Notes: a model not told the origin generated them from the sequence alone. 64,000 nucleotides of DNA from Psychrobacter coccoides (GCF_017498085.1 NZ_JAGBKM010000003.1:24033-88032), one strand, 5' to 3'; counted from the stretch's first letter, positions 1-9,204 are shown. Made by a program: numbers and translations.

Positions 1-1580
1 AAAGCTCAGCTGCTCGCTGTCCTCATAGATGTCATCATCTTTGACGATAACCGTAATTTTAGGCGCAGCTGTGCTACCTGCAGGTACTTTGACTTGCAAG
101 GTGGTGGTGCCATTTAGTAACGCTTGGATGGCGGCGCTGTCGGTAATGGTCACAGGACTGCCTGTGGCATCAATGTAGCCAATAGAAGCAATGTCCGCCG
201 CTTCAACCTCGCTGCTGCCCGTCGCCACTTTAACAGTGACTGTGGTGGCAAGGTTGCTCTCGTTATCCTGCTCAACGGTGTACTCTAAGGTGTTGTCCAC
301 CCCTTCTATGGCGGTGGCTTTGCTCGCAGTAATGCCAACGGTCGGACGGTCGCCTTCTTGTGGGGTGCCATCTTGTGCCGCTTCATCCTCAATCACCCCG
401 CTATCAGTAGCGGTGGTAATGGTGACGCCATTAGGGTTAACAGCATTGGAGATGATCAGACCTAAGTCTTCAGTTTGCTCATAAACGCTGTCATCAGCAA
501 CGCTGATAGTGATGAGGCTCTCTTTACTGCCCGCAGCGATTAAGACGTCGTCGCCAGTGGCTAAGAAGGCGCTGATCTCACCCTGATCAGTAGTATCAAC
601 CACGCTGCCATCGGCTTTGGTGTACTGCAAACGCGCAATGTCACCGGCGGTAATATCAGGACTGTTTGCTGCATCTAGGCGCACGTTAACAACGGTATCT
701 TGGTCACTGGCCACATTTTGGCGGAGGGTGAACTCAAGAGTGTCATCACTTGTGCCTTCAGTGGCTGTGCCTATTGTGGCTTCAATCTCAATGGTAACTG
801 GCCCTGGAAGAACGGTGAGGTCTAAGACAGAATCGTCAAGGACGTTGCCACTACCATCAACCACGTCATAGCCAATCACAGGGACATCACCGGTAAAGTC
901 AGCATCTGGGGTAAAGGTGTAGTCACCATTAGCATTAACGGTGATGCTGCCAATCGGGTCGCCATTGACATCGGTGACGGCGGTTGGGGTGCCATCTGTT
1001 GGGATGGTGTCTAGTACGCCATCACCATCGGTATCCACTTGCACGTTCGAGACACTCAGGCTGATGCTCGGATCGGTCTCTGAGGTGTTATCCAGTAAGT
1101 TGCCACTCACAGGCGTGCCTTGATCGGTGCTCTGCGCTTCATCACCATCATTAAAGTCGCCTAAGCGATCTTCACTACCAGCTACTCGGTCTTCATCATA
1201 AATGGTGCCAGTGGCACTGTCTGTGCCTATAGTGGCGTTCTGTGCATTGCTGATATCCAGCACTAAGTCTTCTGATTGTTCATAAACATCATCATCCGCC
1301 ACCGTAATGGTGATGACTGGGGCTTTGGTACTACCCGCTGCAATCTTGACGCTTGCGCCATTGGTGAGGAAGTCTTGGATCTCAGCTTGGGTGCCTAATG
1401 TCACTACAATGCCGTCTGAATTAGTGTAACTTATAGAAGCAACGTCCGCCGCTTCGATAGTGCTATTTACTGTATTCAGCTTAACGTCAACAATAGTGTC
1501 AAAGTTACTCAGATTATCTTGCGAGACATCAAAGATAAGCAAGTTATCGACACCTTCAGTGGCAGTATCTTTAGTGGCAG
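1..1580 (-). repeat. Three long Calx-beta-like repeats inside the adhesin
   Basis: Three successive copies of about 110 residues lie at roughly 1240-1580, 445-780 and 1-330 (the last cut by the window edge). Each begins with a T-A-[TI]-E-G motif, has an aligned [AI]-[AG]-D-[IV]-A core, then an I-A-A-G-S or V-P-A-G-S segment, and ends with a D-D-x-[VI]-Y-E motif. They are diverged at protein level rather than identical, so this is an old array and not a recent amplification. Confidence 0.7.
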
Positions 1581-2820
1581 TAATAGATACTACTGGCGTA
1601 TCATCGCCTACTGATGGATCTGCAGGATCAACAGGTGTTTCACCATCTGTGGTGCCATCATCATAGATGGTGGTGTTGACGCTGTCATCAGGGCCAATCG
1701 TTGCCGTACCTGAAGTGATATCAGTAACGGTAACGGTAAAGTCCTCGGGTCCTTCAAATAGGTTGTCATCTACAATCGGTACGCTGATGTCAACCGTAGT
1801 TTGACCTGCTGGAATGGTGACTTCTTGGGTGACAGGTGCGGTATAGTCAGCGGAACCTTCGGTGCTGCCATCACTAATGGTGACTTCAATCACCGTATCT
1901 TCCGTACTTGGGTTGCTAATACTTACGGTATAAGTCGCTTCATTGGCACTGCCATCAGCAGCGGTTTCATTCAAGCTGGTCGTGCCTGTGATGCTTACTA
2001 CGCCTGGATAATCAACGGTAATGGTCGCTTGATTGGACTTTAATCCAGCATTGTCAGAAACAACATATTCAATAGGTGTCGGATCATTGCTAAAACCTGA
2101 CTCTGGTGTAAAAGTGACTTTGCCAGTCGTAGGATCAACTACCCACTCACCTTCATCAGGCACAGTGATGCTAGTGACTTCATCGCCTGTAACAGGATCG
2201 ATCAGCTTGACACTGGTAGGGTCTAAGTCGTTTTCAGGATCAATATCATTTGCCACTACGTCGATAGTGACAGGCTGACCTGTTTCACCTTTTACGACAT
2301 CGTCTTCAGCAACAGGCGCCTGATTAACAGGAGGAGTGACACCACCACTATCGTTTGAGCTGCTACTACTAGCAGCGACTATACCAACCAATCCAACGCC
2401 AGCAGCCGCTGGTATCCACCAAGGTACAACTGCAACATACTCCGTGCCGCCGAGCGCCTGACCCTCGACATCACCGACTTCCAGTTGAGTCACATAATCA
2501 TAGGTCTCACCAGTATCTGGAATATAATAATAGTATTCTCCATCTTCAGCGATACCAAGTAGCGCACTGTCTGGGTTATCGTAAAAACCTTCTATAATAA
2601 GGTCGCTTTCTTCACCTTCTTCTTCAAATGAAACATGTAAGTCGTTTTTTAGACGTTTAGTGATGATATGGTTAGGCGCACGACCGATAGCAGTATCATG
2701 AAACTCATAATTCACCTTATCCATAGCTTTAATAATGGTAGGCTTACCGTCCTTGGTCACGACTTGTACTTGATCTATGGTTTGAGTCGCATCATTTGTC
2801 TTCACAATAATCGTATTCAT
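1..2820 (-). CDS. Giant Bap/RTX-type surface adhesin, N-terminal part (runs off left end)
   Basis: Open reading frame of 940 codons with no stop before the window edge, so only the N-terminus is seen. Residues about 1-120 form a globular, acidic region resembling the BapA/LapA-type prefix domain that retains such proteins in the outer membrane during type I secretion. A hydrophobic stretch near residues 132-152 ([20 protein letters not shown]) and a Ser/Asn/Gly linker follow. Next come a cadherin/VCBS-like domain (start [10 protein letters not shown]), a Calx-beta domain, and three longer Calx-beta-like repeats with acidic DDDxYE motifs that probably bind calcium. No N-terminal Sec signal is visible, as expected for type I export; the C-terminal signal lies outside. 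Start: ATG at 2820 with AAGAG upstream; an in-frame ATG at 2826 is possible. Family is clear, ligand unknown. Confidence 0.85.
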   Translation of the reverse strand, partial: MNTIIVKTNDATQTIDQVQVVTKDGKPTIIKAMDKVNYEFHDTAIGRAPNHIITKRLKNDLHVSFEEEGEESDLIIEGFYDNPDSALLGIAEDGEYYYYIPDTGETYDYVTQLEVGDVEGQALGGTEYVAVVPWWIPAAAGVGLVGIVAASSSSSNDSGGVTPPVNQAPVAEDDVVKGETGQPVTIDVVANDIDPENDLDPTSVKLIDPVTGDEVTSITVPDEGEWVVDPTTGKVTFTPESGFSNDPTPIEYVVSDNAGLKSNQATITVDYPGVVSITGTTSLNETAADGSANEATYTVSISNPSTEDTVIEVTISDGSTEGSADYTAPVTQEVTIPAGQTTVDISVPIVDDNLFEGPEDFTVTVTDITSGTATIGPDDSVNTTIYDDGTTDGETPVDPADPSVGDDTPVVSITATKDTATEGVDNLLIFDVSQDNLSNFDTIVDVKLNTVNSTIEAADVASISYTNSDGIVVTLGTQAEIQDFLTNGASVKIAAGSTKAPVITITVADDDVYEQSEDLVLDISNAQNATIGTDSATGTIYDEDRVAGSEDRLGDFNDGDEAQSTDQGTPVSGNLLDNTSETDPSISLSVSNVQVDTDGDGVLDTIPTDGTPTAVTDVNGDPIGSITVNANGDYTFTPDADFTGDVPVIGYDVVDGSGNVLDDSVLDLTVLPGPVTIEIEATIGTATEGTSDDTLEFTLRQNVASDQDTVVNVRLDAANSPDITAGDIARLQYTKADGSVVDTTDQGEISAFLATGDDVLIAAGSKESLITISVADDSVYEQTEDLGLIISNAVNPNGVTITTATDSGVIEDEAAQDGTPQEGDRPTVGITASKATAIEGVDNTLEYTVEQDNESNLATTVTVKVATGSSEVEAADIASIGYIDATGSPVTITDSAAIQALLNGTTTLQVKVPAGSTAAPKITVIVKDDDIYEDSEQLSF

Positions 2821-2897
2821 TTTCATCTCTTATTTCTTCAATCAAAATTTTAGAACTTTACAGTCTTATGTATTAGGATGTCTAAATCGCTAAAAAC

Positions 2898-3872
2898 TCA
2901 TGGCTTGGCTAGGTTTTCTTCGACAACAGCAACCACTCGGCGATTGAGCTGTCTACCCTCTACTGTATCGTTACTTGCTCTTGGCTGCGACTCGCCATAA
3001 CCTATGGCAGTTAAACGATCTTCTGCGACTCCAAACTGCGAGATCAACACTTCTTTTACCGCATTTACACGACGTTGGGATAAAGCTTGGTTATAACTAT
3101 CCTTTCCACGGCTATCAGTATGTCCTTCTATGATGGCGGCAGTATTTGGATACTGGGTCATAAATTCAGCCAGCTCAGCTACTTTGGCATAATACTCTGG
3201 ACGTACGACCGCCTTATCTGTCTCAAATAACACCTCAAGATCAATCGTCACTTTTTCAGTTAGCACGGGTGTTTCTTTTTCTGCTGTCAAAGGTGGTGTC
3301 ACAGCGGGCATAGCAGCGACAGGTGCTGGACAATTCGGTACGACACGACTGATTTGATGAGACTGATAAGATTTATTTGCTAATAGCGGTGATGCACTGT
3401 CAGGCGTTATCTGCGTCAGTGTGCTCTCGCCTGTTCCGTCCATTTCGACATAAAAAAAGTACGTTTGACCACCTTGTAACTGATAATCTTGCTTATCTGC
3501 CAATAAGTTATTATTTTTAAAACCAGTCGCCTGAACACTCAACTGATTAGTCCCAGCACACGACTCTACCATCGTGTAGTTGTTCGCATGCAAGCTGACC
3601 TGAAACCGATCATTGACAGAGATGTTGGCACTGGTTTGAATAGAGTGATCGTCGTTTTTTCGAATAAATACCAAGCGCACCTTGTCAGCGGCCACCTCTT
3701 GGTTGAGCACTTCTTCAAAGTCGATGTTTGTTTTATTATTCCATGTGACACCATCGACACGCCGTGTATTGCCTTCATTGTCAATCCCACCCGTGATCGC
3801 ACAAGAAGACACACTAAGTAAGGCCATTGGCAACATGATAGTAATGATATTTTTCTTAAGTGCTTTATACAT
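2898..3872 (-). CDS. OmpA-family outer-membrane lipoprotein
   Basis: 324 residues. A short basic N-terminus and hydrophobic core end in a lipobox (VSSC, Cys about residue 24), so it should be lipidated and sorted to the outer membrane. The C-terminal ~115 residues are an OmpA/MotB peptidoglycan-binding domain: VLFETDKAVV, then EGHTDSRG, then the R-x-x-A/V...LNRRV ending. The middle part (about 25-200) is not recognised. Start ATG at 3872 has AGGA seven bases upstream. It sits 77 bp upstream of the adhesin start in the same direction, so the two could be co-transcribed; OmpA-domain proteins often accompany type I-secreted adhesins in this family. A role in anchoring or displaying the adhesin is inference. 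Confidence 0.85.
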   Translation of the reverse strand: MYKALKKNIITIMLPMALLSVSSCAITGGIDNEGNTRRVDGVTWNNKTNIDFEEVLNQEVAADKVRLVFIRKNDDHSIQTSANISVNDRFQVSLHANNYTMVESCAGTNQLSVQATGFKNNNLLADKQDYQLQGGQTYFFYVEMDGTGESTLTQITPDSASPLLANKSYQSHQISRVVPNCPAPVAAMPAVTPPLTAEKETPVLTEKVTIDLEVLFETDKAVVRPEYYAKVAELAEFMTQYPNTAAIIEGHTDSRGKDSYNQALSQRRVNAVKEVLISQFGVAEDRLTAIGYGESQPRASNDTVEGRQLNRRVVAVVEENLAKP

Positions 3873-4305
3873 AGCGACATCCTGACGTTCAGTACTGTTT
3901 ATTTTTGGTTAATCGATTATTGTTTGTTGAGGCCTATATAAGCCAACTCATTAATAACATTGGTTCGTTTTATACATTTATATATAGTGAGGTTTTTAAC
4001 GGATTTATTACACTTAACAGTATATGACATATATACCATTTTATAATAGACTCTTAATCTGTCTGTTTTTTCTACCGCTTATCAGAATTTAACTGTATTG
4101 TCAGTTAATTAGGCATTATTTGTTATTGTGGCAAAGCTTAATACACTTATTTTAGTTAGTATAGAATGCGTATGAACACCTGTAACCTACTGAAACATTA
4201 ATTGGTTCATAACAGAACAATAAGACACCATATTGACCCGAATTACGACAACTTCGTAAATATTCACCCTACTTTCAATTAAAAACCATCTACCAACGAT
4301 TCAGG
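3873..4305. other. AT-rich intergenic region upstream of the OmpA-family lipoprotein gene
   Basis: About 430 bases without a supported gene. Very AT-rich, with several TATA-like stretches, and presumably carries the promoter for the lipoprotein/adhesin unit. No convincing terminator, operator or small gene was recognised. Confidence 0.4.
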
Positions 4306-5406
4306 TTAATGATGCTCATTTTTTATAGGTTCTGTTTCTATAGACTCTATCAAGCTCACTTGATAAGCTTTCGGTGTCATACCAAACCAAGCTTTAAACG
4401 CTTTAAAAAACTGACTGTGTGATTTGTAGCCTAATAAATGTGCGATGTCAGTTGTCGATAACTTTTTTTCAATTAAGTACAGTTTGGCCATTTGCTTTCT
4501 GGTCGCTTCTAATACCTCATGAAACGAAGTTCCCTCTTCTTTGAGCCGTCTTTGTAGAGTGCTGACGCTGATATTCATTGAGTCAGCAACATGACGACGT
4601 GTTGGTACGCTCACCCCCATAACGGTATTAAGAATGATCTCACAACGCTGTTGGTAACTAAGGTCAGCAAACTGAATGGATAACATGTTCAATAAAGGAT
4701 TTATCAGAAACTTTCTACCCAGTCTCTGCTCAGAGCTTGTTAATAAGTAAGTGGCATTTTTATAGTGGTTGCTGCACTTTAAGTCATATACCAAACTTGT
4801 TGTAGCAGCAAGCTTGGCAGGCACACCAAATATAGATTGATAGTACTCTAACTCGTAGGAAGTATACCGGTGTGCAACACACACGCCTTTTAACCTACCA
4901 GGACAAAAAGCTTCTAATAGTCTATAAACCAACACCATAGCGCCATCAATTTGGTTTTTATTCATAACCTCTGAAGCGTTTGAAGCAAAGTCGAATCGGA
5001 GTTGTTCTTTCTTTAAAGTAAGCTTAAGATCAATAGACTGTGTCATAAGAAAGAAAAAATGGAATACAAGCCGGCCGACTAACAAAAAAGGCAATTCACT
5101 ATTTACATTAGAAAAGGGTTTGATACATTCACTAATGGCTTTGTAGAAAGGTAACGACTCTATATCGACCAGTAAATTTAAATGCAGACCTAGATAGTTA
5201 TCCTGTAGCACATTAGATATGGCATGAACCTCCTTAACGACCTCTGTTATAGGCACTCTTTCTCCTTCATAATTCTCCAGAGACAAGAAGACTTCTGCAA
5301 TTTTAGGGATGTCTTTTTCACGGCTTCTATTAAATAGATATAAAGCCGCCGCTTCTCTGATAGCAATCATTATACTTTTATGAGTACTGTGCCCAGTTTC
5401 TATCAT
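4306..5406 (-). CDS. AraC-family transcriptional regulator (OruR/ArgR-like, Arabinose_bd type)
   Basis: 366 residues. The N-terminal ~200 residues match the Arabinose_bd-type effector domain found in OruR-like AraC regulators; the C-terminal ~100 hold the two helix-turn-helix motifs (MNISVSTLQRRLKEEGTSF, then STTDIAHLLGYKSHSQFFKA and the F-G-M-T-P-K-A-Y signature). It binds DNA and probably responds to a small metabolite. Start ATG at 5406 has GTGGA upstream at good spacing. It has no obvious target next to it: the gene downstream is a methyltransferase and the upstream side of the window leads to the start of the OmpA-lipoprotein region. Regulon unknown. Confidence 0.88.
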   Translation of the reverse strand: MIETGHSTHKSIMIAIREAAALYLFNRSREKDIPKIAEVFLSLENYEGERVPITEVVKEVHAISNVLQDNYLGLHLNLLVDIESLPFYKAISECIKPFSNVNSELPFLLVGRLVFHFFFLMTQSIDLKLTLKKEQLRFDFASNASEVMNKNQIDGAMVLVYRLLEAFCPGRLKGVCVAHRYTSYELEYYQSIFGVPAKLAATTSLVYDLKCSNHYKNATYLLTSSEQRLGRKFLINPLLNMLSIQFADLSYQQRCEIILNTVMGVSVPTRRHVADSMNISVSTLQRRLKEEGTSFHEVLEATRKQMAKLYLIEKKLSTTDIAHLLGYKSHSQFFKAFKAWFGMTPKAYQVSLIESIETEPIKNEHH

Positions 5407-5540
5407 TTTTTTCCACTTAATAACAATCGACTTTTTTTATACTTCACCTAACCAGGTCGAAGAAGGGCTATTCTAAATGAACAGCCCTTATCCTTGTCTT
5501 TATTTTTATCCTATAGTTACACCATGCAATCTGGCTTCAC

Positions 5541-6140
5541 TCATTGCTTACGACCTATATATTGCACGACAGCACTAGGTCCATGGTGTAGCTCACCTTC
5601 TGACATCTCTCTTTGCAGCTCAACCCCCACCACTTCTTCAAGCTCACCAAGCTCTGCTCGCAAAGTTTCTAACGACATAAACTTATCCTTTTGTGACGCA
5701 GGTGGCCCACCAACTCCTTGCATCTCAAGTTGTTGCTCGGTATAAGCCTCCAAAATCATAACTCCGCCTGGTCTCAAAGCAGGTGCGACCTGAGCATGAA
5801 TACGTTGACGTACCGCTGGTGGCATATGTGCTGATATAGAGACGATGCCGTCCCACTGCGCCTCACCCAATGAGTAATCCGCCAAGTCTGATACATGAGT
5901 AATAATCGCAACGCCTTTATCACAGGCCAGCTTTAGTGCTTTATTTAAGCCAACCTCTGAGAGGTCGATGGCCGTTACTTTATAGCCTTGTTCCGCTAAA
6001 AACACTGCATTTCTACCCTCTCCTTCTGCCAGACAAAGCACCTGCCCGCCTGCCGGTATTTGCTCAAACTGTGCTTTTAAAAAATCATTAGGTGCTGTGC
6101 CGTAGACATAATGATCACTACTATAACGCTGGTCCCACAT
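5541..6140 (-). CDS. Class I SAM-dependent methyltransferase (copy 1 of a tandem pair)
   Basis: 199 residues with a compact Rossmann methyltransferase fold. Motif I is LCLAEGEGRNAVFLAEQGY, followed by the acidic AIDLS at the end of strand 2, then DLADY and a W-D-G-I strand 4; TehB/Methyltransf_25-like. Substrate unknown. It is the same length as, and by hand count about 70 percent identical to, the protein at 6910-7509, with no gaps, so the two arose by duplication. ATG at 6140 has AAGGAAA upstream. One end of a MITE-like repeat lies only 14 bases upstream of the ATG, so any promoter must lie in or beyond that element. Confidence 0.85.
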   Translation of the reverse strand: MWDQRYSSDHYVYGTAPNDFLKAQFEQIPAGGQVLCLAEGEGRNAVFLAEQGYKVTAIDLSEVGLNKALKLACDKGVAIITHVSDLADYSLGEAQWDGIVSISAHMPPAVRQRIHAQVAPALRPGGVMILEAYTEQQLEMQGVGGPPASQKDKFMSLETLRAELGELEEVVGVELQREMSEGELHHGPSAVVQYIGRKQ

Positions 6141-6153
6141 TTTATTTTCCTTG

Positions 6154-6314
6154 TATAGTCGATACTAAATAAAATAGATACACTGCATTAACACGCTAGA
6201 CTGGTACAAATTTTTCTTGCGTGCTGTGCCTGCGCAGACAGAGGCTGCAAAACCAACATTAAAGAACTAAGCATCTCAGTCTCGCTGTATTCTTTTTATA
6301 CTGACCTGACTATA
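6154..6314 (-). mobile_element. MITE-like repeat, copy 1 (161 bp)
   Basis: Non-coding element bounded by TATAGTC and its inverse GACTATA. The inverted similarity continues imperfectly for about 30 bp inward. The inside matches the elements at 31244-31403 and 60540-60693 over nearly full length; a 24-bp core at 6223-6246 differs from copy 2 (31312-31335, opposite strand) at two positions. It has no ORF, so it would need a transposase in trans. TA dinucleotides at both borders fit a TA target duplication, which is inference. Confidence 0.75.
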
Positions 6315-6547
6315 TTAATAAATCACGGCCTACTGACTTAGTAAGCCTCATATATAGGTTACGAGGTTACCTATCTATTTTTTTATATTCTAATTAGTCA
6401 TATCACTCATATACTCAAGCGCTAAAATGATAAATCAATTGACGCGCCTGTATATATTCGTTATTATGAATAAATATTAATTAGTCAACACTAGTGCATA
6501 AATCTGTTATCAAGAATATTTATCCATTTACATTTCAGGGGGTCATT

Positions 6548-6877
6548 ATGCTACGTTTAAATTACACTCTCAAATGTTGGTCACTGGGTATCATTTTTTT
6601 CACCTTATTTTACTTTGGTATCCTAGCAAACGACCCAAGCTTGAATAAATATCTCTACTCATTAGCGATAAGCACGGTATTATTTCCTATTGCTAAGCAA
6701 GCTGTAGATGTCGTCGGTGAATATATAAATCCTGATATAGACATGTTTAATGGGCTATTATCTGCCCTACTGATTAATATTCTAATATGGATATTTACCC
6801 CTTTTATCGCCGCATTTGCGCTCTTATCGTTTTTATTTTATAGTATTTATACCTTTAAAGACTCTCTCAGTAATTAG
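6548..6877 (+). CDS. Colicin E1-type (microcin) immunity protein, small inner-membrane protein
   Basis: 109 residues, very hydrophobic, with about three membrane segments (roughly 10-27, 36-55, 70-100). The segment LYSLAISTVLFPIAKQAVD closely resembles the LYA-VIST-L-P-SK-AIE region of the ColE1 immunity protein as I recall it, and total length (109 versus 113) and topology agree. Such proteins sit in the inner membrane and block the pore-forming domain of a colicin. The ATG at 6548 is preferred over an in-frame start at 6494 because AGGGGGT lies at ideal spacing. No colicin gene is next to it, so it looks like an orphan. It is AT-rich compared with its neighbours and lies between two duplicated methyltransferases, both suggesting acquisition. 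The family assignment is from memory of the E1 protein. Confidence 0.7.
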   Translation: MLRLNYTLKCWSLGIIFFTLFYFGILANDPSLNKYLYSLAISTVLFPIAKQAVDVVGEYINPDIDMFNGLLSALLINILIWIFTPFIAAFALLSFLFYSIYTFKDSLSN

Positions 6878-6909
6878 TCACTGCAAATATGCTCAGCTTT
6901 TTAGCAAGG

Positions 6910-7509
6910 TCATCTCTTACGACCGACAAACTGCACTACAGCGCTAAGTCCTTGATGGCGCTTACCTTCTGATATCAGGCGCTGTTTTTCAATACCAATA
7001 ACTTCTTCTAGCTCAGCCAACTCTATCTGCAGATTTTCTAATGAGCCAAAGCGCTCTTTTTCTGATGCTGGCGGTCCTCCTACAGCTTCCATCGTGAGCT
7101 GTTGCTCAGTATAAGCTTCTGCGATAAACACACCGTTTGGTTTTAAGGCAGGCGCAATCTGAGCGTGGACATGCTGGCGAACCGCTTCAGGCATATGCGC
7201 CCAAATGGAGATAATGCCATCCCATTGCTCTTCTCCAAATTGATAGTCAGCCAAGTCAGCCACTTGCGTGGTGATTGCGACGCCCCTGTCACTGGCTAGC
7301 TTTAAGGCCTTATTTAAGCCCACATCGGACAGATCCATCGCTGTCACCTCATAACCTTGCTCAGCCAAAAACACCGCATTTCTGCCCTCACCTTCTGCCA
7401 AGCACAGCACCCGCCCACCTGTCGGAATATGGACAAATGTTTCTTTTAAAAAGTCGTTAGGATGGGTGCCAAAGACATACTCTGTCTCACTATAACGCTC
7501 ATTCCACAT
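6910..7509 (-). CDS. Class I SAM-dependent methyltransferase (copy 2 of a tandem pair)
   Basis: 199 residues, gap-free paralogue of the protein at 5541-6140. The SAM-binding motif LCLAEGEGRNAVFLAEQGY is identical in both; differences cluster near the N-terminus and in the last 50 residues (for example W in SIWAHMP versus S in SISAHMP), which may alter substrate choice. ATG at 7509 has AAGGAAA upstream, and the 20 bases before the start resemble those of copy 1. The 3' end faces the 3' end of the immunity gene, 32 bp apart. Substrate unknown. Confidence 0.85.
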   Translation of the reverse strand: MWNERYSETEYVFGTHPNDFLKETFVHIPTGGRVLCLAEGEGRNAVFLAEQGYEVTAMDLSDVGLNKALKLASDRGVAITTQVADLADYQFGEEQWDGIISIWAHMPEAVRQHVHAQIAPALKPNGVFIAEAYTEQQLTMEAVGGPPASEKERFGSLENLQIELAELEEVIGIEKQRLISEGKRHQGLSAVVQFVGRKR

Positions 7510-7612
7510 TGTACTTTCCTTTTATAGTTATTAACGATTAACATTTATCTGAATTTAATTATGTATCATGCAATAATTATTTATTATTAATACCCTATCA
7601 AAGCGCTTATAC

Positions 7613-7656
7613 TATAATGTTGACTTGGCTGACGCATTGGGCATGTCATCAGTCAA
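7613..7656 (+). promoter_or_regulatory. Possible aspA promoter -10 and inverted repeat
   Basis: TATAAT at 7613-7618 is followed at once by an imperfect inverted repeat with arms 7620-7633 and 7645-7656 (TTGACT...AGTCAA ends). It lies about 80-120 bases before the aspA start. No good -35 hexamer is present at 16-18 bp, so an activator could be needed. Position only; the factor is unknown. Confidence 0.3.
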
Positions 7657-7733
7657 GACTTATCAACTGCCATTTTTATAAGAACTATAAAACATGTGCG
7701 TTTTAACTAGGGCTTTTTATTGAAGGAAGTTTA

Positions 7734-9146
7734 ATGACTACTGCTACTCGCCAAGAACACGATCTACTCGGCTACCGAGACGTCCCTGCTGATGCTTACT
7801 ATGGTATCCAGACTTTACGTGCCTCTGAAAACTTTACCGTCAGCGGTGTACGATTAAGTCGATTTCCAATCTTTATTCGAGCGTTTGCTACGGTAAAAAA
7901 AGCTGCTGCGATTGCCAATAATCAAGTTGGTGTCCTAAATGACACTATAAAAGATGCGATTGTTGGCGCTTGTGACGATATTATCGCAGGAAAATATCAT
8001 GATCAGTTTATCATTGATATGTTCCAAGGTGGCGCAGGCACCTCCACGAATATGAACGTGAATGAAGTCATCGCCAACCGAGCGCTTGAAATTTTAGGTT
8101 ATGAAAAGGGGGACTATCAGCACGTCCACCCCAATAATCACGTTAACCTGTCACAATCAACCAATGACGCTTATCCGACTGCGATGAATGTCGCCTTAGA
8201 TGACTACTGTACTTACCTGCTGGACAAAATGAAAGTACTGTACCAAAGCTTTATCAATAAAAGTCATGAGTTGGCTGATTATCTCAAAATGGGGCGCACG
8301 CATTTACAAGATGCCGTACCTATGACCGCAGGACAAGAGTTCAATGCTTTTGCCACCATGATAAAAAAAGAGATGGTTCGCATTGAGTCTACCCGCCCTT
8401 TATTTCACGAGATAAATATGGGTGGCACGGCCATTGGGACAGGTCTAAACGCCCCTGCAGGCTACTCTGAAACAGTGGCCGAGGTACTGTCTGAGCTTAC
8501 AGGACGTCCTTACTATATCGCCGAAGATTTAATCGAAGCCACGCAGGACACCAGCTCTTATGTGGACTTATCAGGTAACGTGCGCCTACTGGCAGCACGC
8601 CTATCTAAAATCGCTCACGATTTACGCTTAGAGTCTTCAGGGCCACGTGCTGGCTTGGCTCAATATCGCTTGCCTGAAATGCAGCCGGGCAGCTCAATCA
8701 TGCCAGGCAAAGTCAATCCAGTCATTCCGGAAGTGGTAAATCAGACGTGCTTTCATGTCATGGGTATCGACCATACCATTATCATTGCCTCTGAAAACGG
8801 TCAGCTCCAGCTCAACGTGTTTGAACCTGTGATTGCCTTTAATCTCTTTACGGGTATGCGCATGTTGGCCAATGTCTGTGAGATATTTGCTACCCGCTGT
8901 ATCGATGGCATCAAGATGAATGACGACTATTGCAACTCCCAAGTGTTTAATAATATCGGTCTAGTGACAGCACTAAACCCACACTTAGGTTATGAGTCAG
9001 CGTCCTATGTAGCAAGGAAGGCGCAAGAAACTGGGGGTAGCGTCTACGATATTATTTTAGAAGAAAACCTAATGGATAAAGCAAAACTGGATGAGATTTT
9101 ATTGCCTGCAAATATGGTATATCCAAAGGTCAGACCAGCGCTTTAA
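7734..9146 (+). CDS. aspA: Aspartate ammonia-lyase
   Basis: 470 residues, the normal length for AspA. It converts L-aspartate to fumarate and ammonia. Family signature GSSIMPGKVNPVIPE lies at about residues 318-332 and carries the catalytic Ser loop. Other conserved blocks are AGTSTNMNVNEVIANRA, NLSQSTNDAYPTA and GRTHLQDAVPMTAGQE. The last two match aspartase and fumarase alike, but the overall match is to AspA rather than FumC. Start ATG at 7734 has GAAGGAAG upstream. It is a single-gene unit closed by a strong terminator at 9165-9204. Together with the dicarboxylate transporter at 55999-57420 it could feed fumarate to the TCA cycle. Confidence 0.96.
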   Translation: MTTATRQEHDLLGYRDVPADAYYGIQTLRASENFTVSGVRLSRFPIFIRAFATVKKAAAIANNQVGVLNDTIKDAIVGACDDIIAGKYHDQFIIDMFQGGAGTSTNMNVNEVIANRALEILGYEKGDYQHVHPNNHVNLSQSTNDAYPTAMNVALDDYCTYLLDKMKVLYQSFINKSHELADYLKMGRTHLQDAVPMTAGQEFNAFATMIKKEMVRIESTRPLFHEINMGGTAIGTGLNAPAGYSETVAEVLSELTGRPYYIAEDLIEATQDTSSYVDLSGNVRLLAARLSKIAHDLRLESSGPRAGLAQYRLPEMQPGSSIMPGKVNPVIPEVVNQTCFHVMGIDHTIIIASENGQLQLNVFEPVIAFNLFTGMRMLANVCEIFATRCIDGIKMNDDYCNSQVFNNIGLVTALNPHLGYESASYVARKAQETGGSVYDIILEENLMDKAKLDEILLPANMVYPKVRPAL

Positions 9147-9164
9147 TACGTTTGGTTCCCGCAT

Positions 9165-9204
9165 AAAAAGGCTGGATTAGCGATTGCTAATCCAGCCTTT
9201 TTTA
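9165..9204 (+). terminator. Rho-independent terminator of aspA
   Basis: Perfect stem AAAAGGCTGGATTAG / CTAATCCAGCCTTTT around a short CGATTG loop, then T-rich. It is A-rich on the other flank, so it may also stop transcripts from the right. Confidence 0.9.
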
